Shown: one piece after another, positions 54,616-63,422 of the stretch
How the letters are laid out: each line of letters starts with the position of its first letter
Position numbering within the stretch: the stretch's first letter is position 1
Assembly (NCBI GenBank): GCA_021604505.1
Contig: BQJC01000002.1
Span: 1 to 64,000 of the forward strand
Source of the DNA: Nitrospinaceae bacterium
Lineage (GTDB): Bacteria; Nitrospinota; Nitrospinia; Nitrospinales; VA-1
Direction: 5' to 3'
DNA length: 64,000 nucleotides
The notes under the pieces: generated by a model
Database searches by the model: none
What the model saw: the letters and a program-made list of their open reading frames with translations, nothing else
Told to the model about the DNA's origin: nothing
Translations under genes and position numbers: made by a program

Positions 54616-55752
54616 GTGAAAAAAATCTATACATCCTCATTGGCAATACTGACTTTTTTATTCACTATGGGGCTGGATGGAAGGGTTGCGGCTGACCAAA
54701 ATCCTTCTAAAACCGCGCCAAAGAACGCCAATCTACGGATCGGCGTGATCGGGGATACCGGAATCGGAGAACGGGCCTTTCACTGGGGATTTTTAGCCGT
54801 CCAGAAAGCCCTTCGGGAATCCCGTCCTGATGTTTTGCTGCATTTAGGGGATTTTGTCTATCAGCCGAAATTTCAACCGCAAACCTGCCCCACAAAATAT
54901 ATCCGGGAAATCCGGGAAACCCTGGTCGACCCTTACCCTTTCCGCCTATTCGTCCCAGGAGACAACGACCTGCCGTCTCACATTCGAAAACCCAAGGCTT
55001 CCGGGTGTTGGAACCACATCGACCTCCTGGACACCCCTTTTGATGGGAATTCTGGTCCAAATGAAGATCCGCCCCGTTTTGAGGGCACGAAAACCATCGG
55101 CAATACCTTTTTCGCCATTTTAAACACCTATCCCTGGAAAGACCCCACCAGCTGGCTGGCTCCCAAAATAAAAGCCGCAAAAGACAAAGGTCTGTGGATC
55201 ATCGTGGCCCTGCACGAGCCCGCCATCACCACCGCCTGGTACCTCAACAAGCGGGACACGGTGTTAAAGCAGCTAAACGCCCTGAAGCCGGATCTGGTAT
55301 TTTCCGGGAACCAGCATTCCTACGAGCGGTTTCATCCTTTGGGAATACCGAGGAAGGGAGAAAAGTTACCGGTGCATAAATCGCAGTCTTTCACATACCA
55401 AAGAGGCCAGGGAACGATCCACATCATTTCAGGTGGAGGAGGAGCCACCTTCAAACCGTTTGCCGACCAGCAGGGATACAAAGACCGCACCGCGCCCGAG
55501 GATGTGTTTGACGCGCTAGCGAAACGCGCGTTGATGAATCACTATATTATTCTGGAAGTTTCAGCAAAGGTTCTTAAAGGAACCACTTACCGGGTGTGCC
55601 CTGGGAGCGATCCGACAGGGAAATCGGACACCCGTTGGAAAGCGAATAAACCGATGTGGGAAAACATCACTTTGGAATGCACGGGCAAACCGGAGGGAGT
55701 TAAAAAATTCGATCAGTTTGAAATTTTAAGGGAAGATCCTTCAGGAAAATAA
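54616..55752 (+). CDS. Secreted metallophosphoesterase, purple-acid-phosphatase-like
   Basis: This 378-residue secreted protein starts at a GTG with GAAGGA before it and has a signal peptide (SLAILTFLFTMG to about residue 25). The metal-binding blocks run in the order of purple acid phosphatases: IGDTGIG, HLGDFVY, PGDNDLPSH, VALHEPA and GNQHSYER. The third and fifth blocks differ from the usual GNH[DE] and GHxH, so metal coordination may be altered. The remainder has SGGGGA near residue 275 and a short C-terminal beta region. It probably hydrolyses phosphomonoesters outside the cytoplasm. Its stop is only 10 bases from that of the convergent malate dehydrogenase gene. Confidence 0.85.
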   Translation: MKKIYTSSLAILTFLFTMGLDGRVAADQNPSKTAPKNANLRIGVIGDTGIGERAFHWGFLAVQKALRESRPDVLLHLGDFVYQPKFQPQTCPTKYIREIRETLVDPYPFRLFVPGDNDLPSHIRKPKASGCWNHIDLLDTPFDGNSGPNEDPPRFEGTKTIGNTFFAILNTYPWKDPTSWLAPKIKAAKDKGLWIIVALHEPAITTAWYLNKRDTVLKQLNALKPDLVFSGNQHSYERFHPLGIPRKGEKLPVHKSQSFTYQRGQGTIHIISGGGGATFKPFADQQGYKDRTAPEDVFDALAKRALMNHYIILEVSAKVLKGTTYRVCPGSDPTGKSDTRWKANKPMWENITLECTGKPEGVKKFDQFEILREDPSGK

Positions 55753-55762
55753 TTGCCCAGCG

Positions 55763-56719
55763 TCAGGAATCGCATTCTTTAAGCAACGCGTCCACTTCGT
55801 CGCAGGTTTTTTTGACTTCTTCCGCGGAGTTGTTCAACGCGGCGGTTTCTTCATCGGTGAGTTTCAGTTCGATGATTTTTTCCATCCCGTGGATCCCCAT
55901 TTTGACGGGGACCCCGAAAAAGATATTGCTCCACCCGTATTCGCCTTCGAGATAAGCCGTGCAGGGGAGGATTCTCTTTTTATCGTGCAAAATCGCTTCA
56001 ATCATTTTTGCCACAGACGCACCGGGAGCCAGAAAGGCACTGCCCTTTTTCAATAGTCCCACAATTTCCGCCCCGCCTTTACGTGTCCGCTCCACAAGCC
56101 GGTCAATTTGCTCCTGAGTCATGAGTTCGGTGATGGGAATCCCCGAAACCGTCGTGTACCGGGGAAGAGGCACCATCGAATCTCCATGTCCACCCAACAC
56201 CATGGCGTCCACATCGACCAGGGAGCAATCTAACTCCAGAGACACAAACGTTCTGAGCCGGGCGGAATCCAGCACCCCGGCCATCCCCACAATTTGAGTT
56301 CTGGGAAGGCCGGATACTTTTTTGGCCAGATAAACCATGGCATCCAGCGGATTGGAAACCAGGATGATGATCGGGTTCCGGGAATACTTCATGATCTGTT
56401 CCGTCACGGACTTGACGATTTTGGCATTTATCGCAAGAAGCTCCTCCCGGCTCTGCCCCGGTTTCCTGGGAAGACCGGCGGTGATGACCACAATGTCGGA
56501 TTCCGCGGTGTCCTTATAATCGTTGGTGCCGACGATGAGACTGTCGAAAACCTGGAGACAACCCGACTCCTGAAGGTCCAAAGCTTTCCCCTGCGGAATA
56601 CCATCCGCGATATCAATGAGCACGACATTGCCAAGATTATTGTATGCACACAGCTGGGCAACGGTGGTGCCCACCTGTCCGGCTCCGACCACCGTGATTT
56701 TTCTCCGCGAGGAATTCAT
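55763..56719 (-). CDS. mdh: Malate dehydrogenase, LDH-like type
   Basis: This enzyme of about 318 residues has the NAD fold (ITVVGAGQVGTTVAQLC). The substrate-specificity loop AGLPRKPGQSREELL has the arginine pair of malate dehydrogenases, NPLDAMVYL follows, and the catalytic histidine is in VLGGHGDSMVPL. It interconverts malate and oxaloacetate in the citric acid cycle. The ATG at 56719 has AGGA upstream and matches the family's start; the frame is open to 56779. It follows the isocitrate dehydrogenase gene after a strong hairpin, so it may have its own promoter or be expressed by partial readthrough. Confidence 0.9.
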   Translation of the reverse strand: MNSSRRKITVVGAGQVGTTVAQLCAYNNLGNVVLIDIADGIPQGKALDLQESGCLQVFDSLIVGTNDYKDTAESDIVVITAGLPRKPGQSREELLAINAKIVKSVTEQIMKYSRNPIIILVSNPLDAMVYLAKKVSGLPRTQIVGMAGVLDSARLRTFVSLELDCSLVDVDAMVLGGHGDSMVPLPRYTTVSGIPITELMTQEQIDRLVERTRKGGAEIVGLLKKGSAFLAPGASVAKMIEAILHDKKRILPCTAYLEGEYGWSNIFFGVPVKMGIHGMEKIIELKLTDEETAALNNSAEEVKKTCDEVDALLKECDS

Positions 56720-56750
56720 ATTTATCGGTCCTGTGAGGTTATGGAAAAAT

Positions 56751-56778
56751 TGGGATTGGGGCTTGCGCCCCAATCCCA
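56751..56778 (-). terminator. Strong intrinsic terminator after isocitrate dehydrogenase
   Basis: GGGATTGGGGC (56752-56762), a TTGC loop and GCCCCAATCCC (56767-56777) form a perfect 11-bp stem, extended by one T-A pair. On the minus strand AATTTTT follows at once. This is the clearest terminator in the window. It lies 24 bases beyond the isocitrate dehydrogenase stop and 32 bases before the malate dehydrogenase start. Confidence 0.85.
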
Positions 56779-56801
56779 TTTTGCAATCAGCTCAAAAACA
56801 A

Positions 56802-59045
56802 TCAACCCGCCAAGCTGTCCAATATGCCGTTGAAAGTGGCGCTCGGACGCATACCAGCTCTGACCTTTTCCGGGTCGGGACGATAATAACCGCCGATATC
56901 GACCGGCTTGCCTTTCGCGGCAGTCAGCTCTTTGAGGATCGTATCCAGTTTAGCCTCAAGTTCCTTCGCCACAGGAGTGAAACGTTTTTTAAGATCCTGA
57001 TCGTCATTTTGCGCCGCCAATTCCTGCGCCCAGTAAAGTGTCAGGTAAACATGAGTTCCGGCGTTGTCCAACTCACCCACCTCACGACCCGGCGATTTTT
57101 TATTTTCCATCAACTTGCCGGCGGCCCGGTCCAGCGTCTCAGCCAGCACCTGCGCTTTGGCATTGTTGGTCGTTCTGCTCAAATGCGCCAAGGACTCCGA
57201 AAGAGCCAGAAACTCACCCAGCGACTCCCATCTCAAATGCCCTTCCTTAACAAACTGCTGAACGTGTTTAGGCGCCGAACCTCCCGCACCGGTCTCAAAA
57301 AGACCGCCACCTTGAATCAGCGGAACGATGGAAAGCATTTTTGCGCTGGTACCCAGTTCTAAAATCGGGAACAGGTCAGTCAGATAATCCCTGAGAACAT
57401 TTCCAGTTGCGGAGATGGTGTCTTTGCCTTCTTTTGCCCGCTGCAGGGCATGTTTCATGGCATCGACAGGAGCCATGGTTTGAATGTCCAGACCGCTCGT
57501 ATCGTGATCCTTCAAATAGCGGTTGAGTTTTTCAATGAGCTGGGCATCGTGCGCCCGGTCTTTATTCAACCAGAAAACCACCGGCGTTTCGGACAAGCGG
57601 GCTCTGCTGACCGCCAGCTTGACCCAGTCCTGAATGGGAATGTCTTTCACCGCACAACTGCGGAAAATATCGCCTTCTTCCACATCGTGCTCGTGCAGGG
57701 TTTGACCGGCGCCGTCGACCACCCGGATGGAGCCTTTTCCGGGGGCTTCGAAGGTCTTGTCATGCGACCCATATTCCTCCGCTTTTTGAGCCATGAGACC
57801 AACGTTGGGAACCGTTCCCATCGTGGTCGGATCGAATTCGCCGTTGTCCCGGCAAAAATCGATCGCCGACTGATAAATTCCCGCGTAGCTGTTGTCCGGA
57901 ATAAGGGCCAGTGTGTCGTGTTCCTTACCATCAGGACCCCACATTTTTCCTGAGGTTCGAATGGCGGCCGCCATCGAAGCATCGATGATGATGTCACTTG
58001 GAACATGCAACCCGGTAATGCCTTTGTCCGAATCCACCATAGCCAGTTCGGGCCCATTTTTGATGCAGGTCTGAATGTCCGCTTCGATCTCTTTTTGTTT
58101 GGCTTCCGGCAAACTTTTGATCTTCGCGTACACATCGCCCAGACCGTTATTGGCGTTGACTCCCAATTCCTTGAAAGTATCCGCATGCTTTGTAAATACG
58201 TCCTCAAAGAAAACAGTGACGCAATGGCCAAAAATGATAGGGTCGGAAACTTTCATCATCGTGGCTTTCATGTGCAAAGAAAACAAAACTCCCTGTTTTT
58301 TTGCTTCCGCGATCGATTCCTTGATGAATTTTCGTAAAGCCGCTTTGCGCATCACCGTGGCGTCAACCACATCGCCTGCGTCAAACGTCAATTTGTCCTT
58401 TAAAACCGTGGTGCTTCCATCGGCGCCGACAAATTCGATTTTGCCTTTGCCCGCCGACTTGTCGGTGATGGTCGTGGACTTTTCATTGGAGAAGAAATCA
58501 TCTCCCTTCATGTGGGCCACATTGGTTTTAGAATCCTTCGACCATTTCCCCATTTTATGGGGATTGCTCTTGGCATAATTCTTGACCGAAACCGCCGCCC
58601 GGCGATCGGAGTTTCCCTGCCGCAAAACCGGGTTGACGGCACTGCCTTTTACTTTGTCGTACTTGGCTTTGATTTCCTCTTCTTCCTTATTTTTGGGATC
58701 TTCAGGATAATCGGGAAGGTCATAACCTTGAGCTTGCAATTCCTCGATCGCGCCTTTGATCTGCGGGATGGAGGCACTGATGTTGGGCAATTTGATGACA
58801 TTGGCTTCCGGCTTCATCACCATTTCACCCAGCAAAGCCAGATCGTCCGGTTGCTGTTTATCTTTGGGAAGCCTGTCAGGAAACTGCGCAATGATTCGGC
58901 CCGCCAGCGAAATATCTTTCGTGCCGACCTTAACGCCTGCGACCTGGGAAAAAGATTGAATGATGGGAAGAAAAGATCCGCTCGCAAGTTCGGGAGCTTC
59001 ATCGACTTTTGTGTAAATAATGTCTGGTTGTTCTGTATTTGCCAT
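56802..59045 (-). CDS. icd: NADP-dependent isocitrate dehydrogenase, monomeric type
   Basis: This 747-residue protein is the large single-chain type. It has [19 protein letters not shown] at the start, [19 protein letters not shown] and [17 protein letters not shown] in the substrate region, and SVKFFGKM-like segments replaced by long family-specific insertions. [17 protein letters not shown] lies near residue 585, and it ends [20 protein letters not shown]. It oxidises isocitrate to 2-oxoglutarate with NADP. The ATG at 59045 follows GAGGAAAAG and gives the standard start; the frame is open to 59096. It is transcribed away from glnD, which senses nitrogen through 2-oxoglutarate-linked PII. 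Confidence 0.93.
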   Translation of the reverse strand: MANTEQPDIIYTKVDEAPELASGSFLPIIQSFSQVAGVKVGTKDISLAGRIIAQFPDRLPKDKQQPDDLALLGEMVMKPEANVIKLPNISASIPQIKGAIEELQAQGYDLPDYPEDPKNKEEEEIKAKYDKVKGSAVNPVLRQGNSDRRAAVSVKNYAKSNPHKMGKWSKDSKTNVAHMKGDDFFSNEKSTTITDKSAGKGKIEFVGADGSTTVLKDKLTFDAGDVVDATVMRKAALRKFIKESIAEAKKQGVLFSLHMKATMMKVSDPIIFGHCVTVFFEDVFTKHADTFKELGVNANNGLGDVYAKIKSLPEAKQKEIEADIQTCIKNGPELAMVDSDKGITGLHVPSDIIIDASMAAAIRTSGKMWGPDGKEHDTLALIPDNSYAGIYQSAIDFCRDNGEFDPTTMGTVPNVGLMAQKAEEYGSHDKTFEAPGKGSIRVVDGAGQTLHEHDVEEGDIFRSCAVKDIPIQDWVKLAVSRARLSETPVVFWLNKDRAHDAQLIEKLNRYLKDHDTSGLDIQTMAPVDAMKHALQRAKEGKDTISATGNVLRDYLTDLFPILELGTSAKMLSIVPLIQGGGLFETGAGGSAPKHVQQFVKEGHLRWESLGEFLALSESLAHLSRTTNNAKAQVLAETLDRAAGKLMENKKSPGREVGELDNAGTHVYLTLYWAQELAAQNDDQDLKKRFTPVAKELEAKLDTILKELTAAKGKPVDIGGYYRPDPEKVRAGMRPSATFNGILDSLAG

Positions 59046-59525
59046 GATCGTACTTTTCCTCAAAAAATGTTCGGGTTGATTATGGATTACCGACACGGTC
59101 CGAGCCGGAAGAATGACATGAAAACACTTGAAAAACAGAAGAATTTGGATGGGGGGTAAACTAAATTATTCGCCTGATTTTGTCAAGCAAATTTGCCCCC
59201 ATCTCTATGGAATCATTGGGAAAAAAGTCCTTTTGCGTCAGGCATCATAGGTAAGGAGAAAACTTTCCCTTGCAAAAGGTTTTGCCATTTCTGCATTTCA
59301 TACCGCCAACCCCCTTAATTCTATGGCTTTATTTCCATTACACCAATTTGCCGTTTGATGATATCCTGACTGTATCCAGGGGCGATTTTCAAAATGCGGA
59401 CACAGTTTTGAGTCCACCCTTTTCATGCATAGGTCTTGAATAAATGGATAAACCCCGCTACAACCCGTCGTAGATACAATTTAATTCGCCCCCGCAATTT
59501 TTATTTAACTGGACCCCCTTTTTTC
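59046..59525. other. Divergent region between icd and glnD
   Basis: About 480 bases without a gene. It contains the likely icd promoter (listed separately). The glnD start at 59526 has no clear ribosome site; a TTG at 59436 opens the same frame earlier. Confidence 0.5.
59158..59186 (-). promoter_or_regulatory. Probable icd promoter
   Basis: On the minus strand TTGACA (59181-59186) is a perfect -35 and TAGTTT (59158-59163) a weak -10, separated by 17 bases. Transcription would start near 59150, giving a leader of about 105 bases before the ATG at 59045. Confidence 0.5.
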
Positions 59526-62228
59526 ATGAACGATTCGATCCATCATTACAAATTCGGGCTCGATTTTAGTCCGGTCCAGAATGTTCCTGAAGACCCCAAG
59601 GAACGGCATGCATTTTTTTCAGCCTTCAAGACCTTGCTCAACGATGAAAAAGAAAAAATCCGCACTTGGCACCGGGGCGGTGCGGGAGGCCGGGAAGTCA
59701 TACAAACCCACACCTGTCTGATCGATGAAGTCATCCGTCATCTCATCGATGCCCTGGCATCCAACCCGCTTTATTCGAAGTCGAACATCTTAGAAGAGTT
59801 CGCACTGGTCGCCGTCGGCGGTTATGGCCGAGGGGAAATGAACCCCCTCTCAGACATCGACCTGTTATTTCTCCGCCCGGAAAAAGTAAAAAAAACCACC
59901 GACCAGTTCATCCAGGACCTCATCTCCATCTTCTGGGGAATTGGGCTTGAAATCGGTCACAGCTGTCGAAGCATCAAAGAGTGCGTCCAGCTCGCCAAAC
60001 AAGACCTGACGATCAAGACCTCGATGATAGAAACCCGGTTTTTGACCGGCCAGAAAGAAATTTACGAAAGCTTCAACCGATCTTTTGACAAAGACGTTCT
60101 CAAGAAAAATATCAATAAGTTTCTGGATTCCAAATTGAACGAAAAATACGCCCGTTACGGAACGGACGACGAGCTGGTGTGCGCTCAGGAACCCAACATC
60201 AAAGACGGACCCGGCGGATTGCGGGACTACCACACCGCTTTGTGGGCCACGGCGGTCCGGTTTGACTGCCTGTCGATACGCGAAATCGGTCCCAACGACA
60301 TGATCTCCAGCGGCGAAGTGGACATGCTTTACGAATCCGTCAACTTCATTCTGAGAGTGCGCAACGAACTGCATTACCTCGTGGGAAACAAGTCGGATAT
60401 CCTCAGTCTCGATATCCAAAAAAACCTCGCAATGAATTTAGGCTACACAGAAGCCAACGAGGCCGCCGGTGTCGAAAACTTCATGCAGGAATACTTTCTC
60501 CATGCCACCAACATTTATAAATTTTCCCACACCGTGTTCGAGCTTTGCCGGCAATCCAACCGTTCCATCAAAGAAGTGCTGTCAACGTTTACTAAAAAAT
60601 CTCTAGGAGAGGGATTCATTGCCAACGCCTCAAAACTTTCGATGGAAGGAGATCCGGGAGAACGATTTCAAAAAGACCGGACCCTGTTTCTTAAACTGTT
60701 TGACCTTTGCCGGAAAAATAACCTGCAACCCGACTTCCGCTTAAAAAGACAACTCAGGCGTCACAAACATCTGCTGGATCATGAATTTATAAAAGAAAAC
60801 GCCGTCAAAGAGTTTCTTTTTTCCCTTCTTGAAAACCCGCATTCAGAAAAGAGCCTTCGGCTTTTACACGAGTCGGAAATACTGGGACAGATCCTTCCGG
60901 AATTTGGCCGGGCGCATTGCATGGTCAGCTACGATTTTTATCACCGCTACACCGCCGACGAACATTCCCTCAGAATGGTTCGCTTCCTGGAGGAACTGAT
61001 CAATTCCACAGGGCACGGCCTGGAGGAGTTGATCCGTATTTACCAAGACCTTCCCGAAAAACCGCTCCTCAAGTTCGCGGTCCTTCTCATGTCCATCGGG
61101 AAAGATCACGGATCGCAGACCGACTGCAATCAGGGAGAAATTTTGTCCACCATCACCGACCGTTTCAAACTCACCCCTTCTGAAGCCGAGACCCTGCACT
61201 TCCTCATTACAAACCAAATTGAAATGATTGAAACCGCTTTGCATCAGGACATTCACGAACCCACTATCATCAAAAACTTTGCAAAACGCGTCGAAAACGA
61301 AGAGCGATTGAAGCTTTTGTATCTCATGAGTTATGCGGACCTTCGAGCCGTGGCTCCGGGGACCTGGACTTCATGGAAAAGTGTTTTGCTGTCCGAGTTG
61401 TATCACCGCGCCCTCCAGTACCTGGAAAGGCCCGCATCCCTTAAGGAAAAACCGCAAGCCACCAGCGATGCCGTGTACCAGGCCCTTCAATCCGAGTTTC
61501 CGGTAGCAGAAATTGAACATCATCTGGACCAGCTTCATGAAGACTATCTGCGGTCATCAAGGTCCGACGAAATCGCACTGCACCTTCGCCTCATTCGTTC
61601 GCTCGGGGGGAAAAAGTTTATTTTAAATCATCAGTACAACGAGGCGGGAAACTTCCATCATTTGACCCTGTGCTGCCTGGCAAAACTGGAAGCCTTTAAA
61701 AAGCTGGTGGGAACGTTGACCGCCAAAAACCTCAATATTTTAGGAGCCCGAATCTATTTAAAAAAAGACGGGATCGTCATTTTATCCATTCAAGTAGGAG
61801 CCGCCAAAGAGGACCCGCAGAACCTGCAAATCTGGAAAGCCGTGAAACAAAACCTCGGAGAAGTTTTCGAAGGCAAAACGAGCCTTAGAACCTTATTAGC
61901 GGGCCGTACCCGCTACGTGACGCAAAAATCCGCAGCGCTGGCCATCACTCCTAAAATTCAAGTGGACAATTCGATGCAAACGCCGTTCACGTTTGTCCGC
62001 ATAGAGGCTAGGGACCACATCGGCATGCTGTTCAAAATCGCCACCGTGTTTGCCGAATTCGGCATCCAGGTGCATCGCGCCAAGGTCTCCACCAAAGGCG
62101 ACCGCGGGGTGGACGTATTTCATGTGTCCCTGAACGACAAAAAAATCGTATTCCCGAAACTGATCCGCCGGATCAAAGAGAAACTCGTTCAAATCCTGCT
62201 GACGGAAAAGTTGGAAGACATCGCCTGA
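59526..62228 (+). CDS. glnD: GlnD-like PII uridylyltransferase with degenerate HD domain
   Basis: This enzyme of about 900 residues has the nucleotidyltransferase domain (VAVGGYGRGEMNPLSDIDLLFL, catalytic aspartates present), EPNIKDGPGGLRDYHTALW and a GlnE/GlnD linker. An HD-like region follows, then two ACT domains (about 780-835, FHHLTLCCLAKLEAF; about 845-900, TFVRIEARDHIGMLFKIATV). In the HD region only the first histidine (ADEHSLRM) and a final YADLRA aspartate remain. The usual HD dyad is MS (LLMSIGKDHG), the GGDHS histidine is gone and the HH pair is NQ (ITNQIEM). The uridylyl-removing centre therefore looks lost, while the transferase looks intact. ATG at 59526 chosen; a TTG at 59436 is open upstream. 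Confidence 0.88.
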   Translation: MNDSIHHYKFGLDFSPVQNVPEDPKERHAFFSAFKTLLNDEKEKIRTWHRGGAGGREVIQTHTCLIDEVIRHLIDALASNPLYSKSNILEEFALVAVGGYGRGEMNPLSDIDLLFLRPEKVKKTTDQFIQDLISIFWGIGLEIGHSCRSIKECVQLAKQDLTIKTSMIETRFLTGQKEIYESFNRSFDKDVLKKNINKFLDSKLNEKYARYGTDDELVCAQEPNIKDGPGGLRDYHTALWATAVRFDCLSIREIGPNDMISSGEVDMLYESVNFILRVRNELHYLVGNKSDILSLDIQKNLAMNLGYTEANEAAGVENFMQEYFLHATNIYKFSHTVFELCRQSNRSIKEVLSTFTKKSLGEGFIANASKLSMEGDPGERFQKDRTLFLKLFDLCRKNNLQPDFRLKRQLRRHKHLLDHEFIKENAVKEFLFSLLENPHSEKSLRLLHESEILGQILPEFGRAHCMVSYDFYHRYTADEHSLRMVRFLEELINSTGHGLEELIRIYQDLPEKPLLKFAVLLMSIGKDHGSQTDCNQGEILSTITDRFKLTPSEAETLHFLITNQIEMIETALHQDIHEPTIIKNFAKRVENEERLKLLYLMSYADLRAVAPGTWTSWKSVLLSELYHRALQYLERPASLKEKPQATSDAVYQALQSEFPVAEIEHHLDQLHEDYLRSSRSDEIALHLRLIRSLGGKKFILNHQYNEAGNFHHLTLCCLAKLEAFKKLVGTLTAKNLNILGARIYLKKDGIVILSIQVGAAKEDPQNLQIWKAVKQNLGEVFEGKTSLRTLLAGRTRYVTQKSAALAITPKIQVDNSMQTPFTFVRIEARDHIGMLFKIATVFAEFGIQVHRAKVSTKGDRGVDVFHVSLNDKKIVFPKLIRRIKEKLVQILLTEKLEDIA

Positions 62229-62273
62229 ACTGTAAAAATTTCCTTCCTCGTTTAGGAAGAGTAGAATATTCGT

Positions 62274-62295
62274 CCTCTCCCCCTTGGGGGAGAGG
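62274..62295. repeat. Perfect 22-bp palindrome (intergenic hairpin)
   Basis: CCTCTCCCCC-TT-GGGGGAGAGG is a perfect palindrome, followed by ATTCAGGTGAGGGAGG. This palindrome and tail resemble short hairpin elements seen repeatedly between genes in many bacterial genomes. It could also act as a glnD terminator or an mRNA stabiliser. Only one copy is seen in this window. Confidence 0.55.
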
Positions 62296-62355
62296 ATTCA
62301 GGTGAGGGAGGATGTTTTTAAAAAATACTTTCAAAAATTTTCCGCACCCAAAACC

Positions 62356-62712
62356 ATGAATCTTTCCTTGATAGGACTTTTATTATTCCCCGGATGGCTG
62401 TTGGCGTCCTCTCACGATGCACCACAACCCAGACTGGAATTAGGAAAGGAAATTTATCTCAAGCGATGCAAGGTCTGTCACGGAATGAATGGGGATGGCA
62501 AAAGCTTCGCCGCCAACGCATTGAATCCGCCGCCCAGAAACTTCACCTCTCCGGAATCAAAAAAACAACTCACCCTGAAACGCATGATCGACGCCGCCAC
62601 CAACGGCCGCCCCGGCACCGCCATGATGCCCTGGAAGGACAATCTAACGACGGGTGAAATCCGAGCTGTCGTGCATTACATCCGAACAAAACTGATGGGC
62701 TTAAGTCATTGA
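62356..62712 (+). CDS. Small periplasmic class I cytochrome c
   Basis: This protein of about 118 residues has a signal peptide (LSLIGLLLFPGWLLASS). It has a single heme-binding CKVCH (in YLKRCKVCHGMNGDG) and a distal methionine in TAMMPW. Such small cytochromes carry electrons in the periplasm. The ATG at 62356 places the signal peptide at the N-terminus; the upstream open frame to 62284 runs through the hairpin repeat and is not credible. It is followed 100 bases later by a lipoprotein gene. Confidence 0.88.
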   Translation: MNLSLIGLLLFPGWLLASSHDAPQPRLELGKEIYLKRCKVCHGMNGDGKSFAANALNPPPRNFTSPESKKQLTLKRMIDAATNGRPGTAMMPWKDNLTTGEIRAVVHYIRTKLMGLSH

Positions 62713-62813
62713 AAATTAGGAGAAAAGGTTTCTAAAAATGGACTTTCCCGCCAATACAGGCTATAAGTTCATTTAAGGAAATTCATCTTACATTTAAAAA
62801 TCGAGTTAAGCGA

Positions 62814-63383
62814 ATGGGAATAATCCTTATTAAAAGATCAAACCAAGTTAAAGGATCAATAATAATCATCTTCTTGGTATTACTAACCGGGTGCTCAACT
62901 AAAGACATAGTATTAAACTATTCCCCTAGCTCAACGATGACGGTTAAAGGGGCTCTAGACGTGGGTAGGTTTGAATACTTACCGGCCAAAAACAATGATA
63001 TTAAACCCAATCAAATTAAAAATAGCGCACTGGGTAACGTTCTATTCGAAAAGAATATTCACGAATACTTCGAAGCCGCTTTATTTACGGAAGCAAGATT
63101 CGTGGGTATTGAGGTTAATAATTCTAATGCTTCCGTTTCTGGAGAAATAAGAGAATTCTTCATAGATGATTTAGGGTTCAGTGTCGATTGGACTTTAGAA
63201 GTCACTTACCTAGTTAAAAAAAACGGCCAAAGATCAAACTGTTACCATAAAACCAAAAAGATCGAAAAGAATACAGAAAAATTTGCGAATGTATTTGGCA
63301 CGTTAAATGAAATAATAAAGCTTAATATCGAGGAAGCCTTTAAGGATATGGAATTCACTGAGTGCATTAGGCTTGCATCCTAA
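62814..63383 (+). CDS. AT-rich lipoprotein of unknown function, YajG-like
   Basis: This 189-residue lipoprotein has the lipobox LLTGC at about residues 22-26. The following region (VLNYSPSSTMTVKGALDVGRFEY) and the later FEAALFTEARFVGIE recall YajG-like outer-membrane lipoproteins, but the resemblance is weak. Codon use is visibly AT-richer than in the neighbours, which suggests a different origin. It has no clear operon partner. The glycerophosphodiesterase gene converges on it. Confidence 0.65.
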   Translation: MGIILIKRSNQVKGSIIIIFLVLLTGCSTKDIVLNYSPSSTMTVKGALDVGRFEYLPAKNNDIKPNQIKNSALGNVLFEKNIHEYFEAALFTEARFVGIEVNNSNASVSGEIREFFIDDLGFSVDWTLEVTYLVKKNGQRSNCYHKTKKIEKNTEKFANVFGTLNEIIKLNIEEAFKDMEFTECIRLAS

Positions 63384-63422
63384 TATATATCCAATTCCCT
63401 GCAATCAAGCCCAATAGTGCAC

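Noticed and set aside
59436-59525. TTG-initiated extension of glnD
   Set aside because: It adds 30 residues without family similarity; the ATG at 59526 is preferred, although its ribosome site is also weak.
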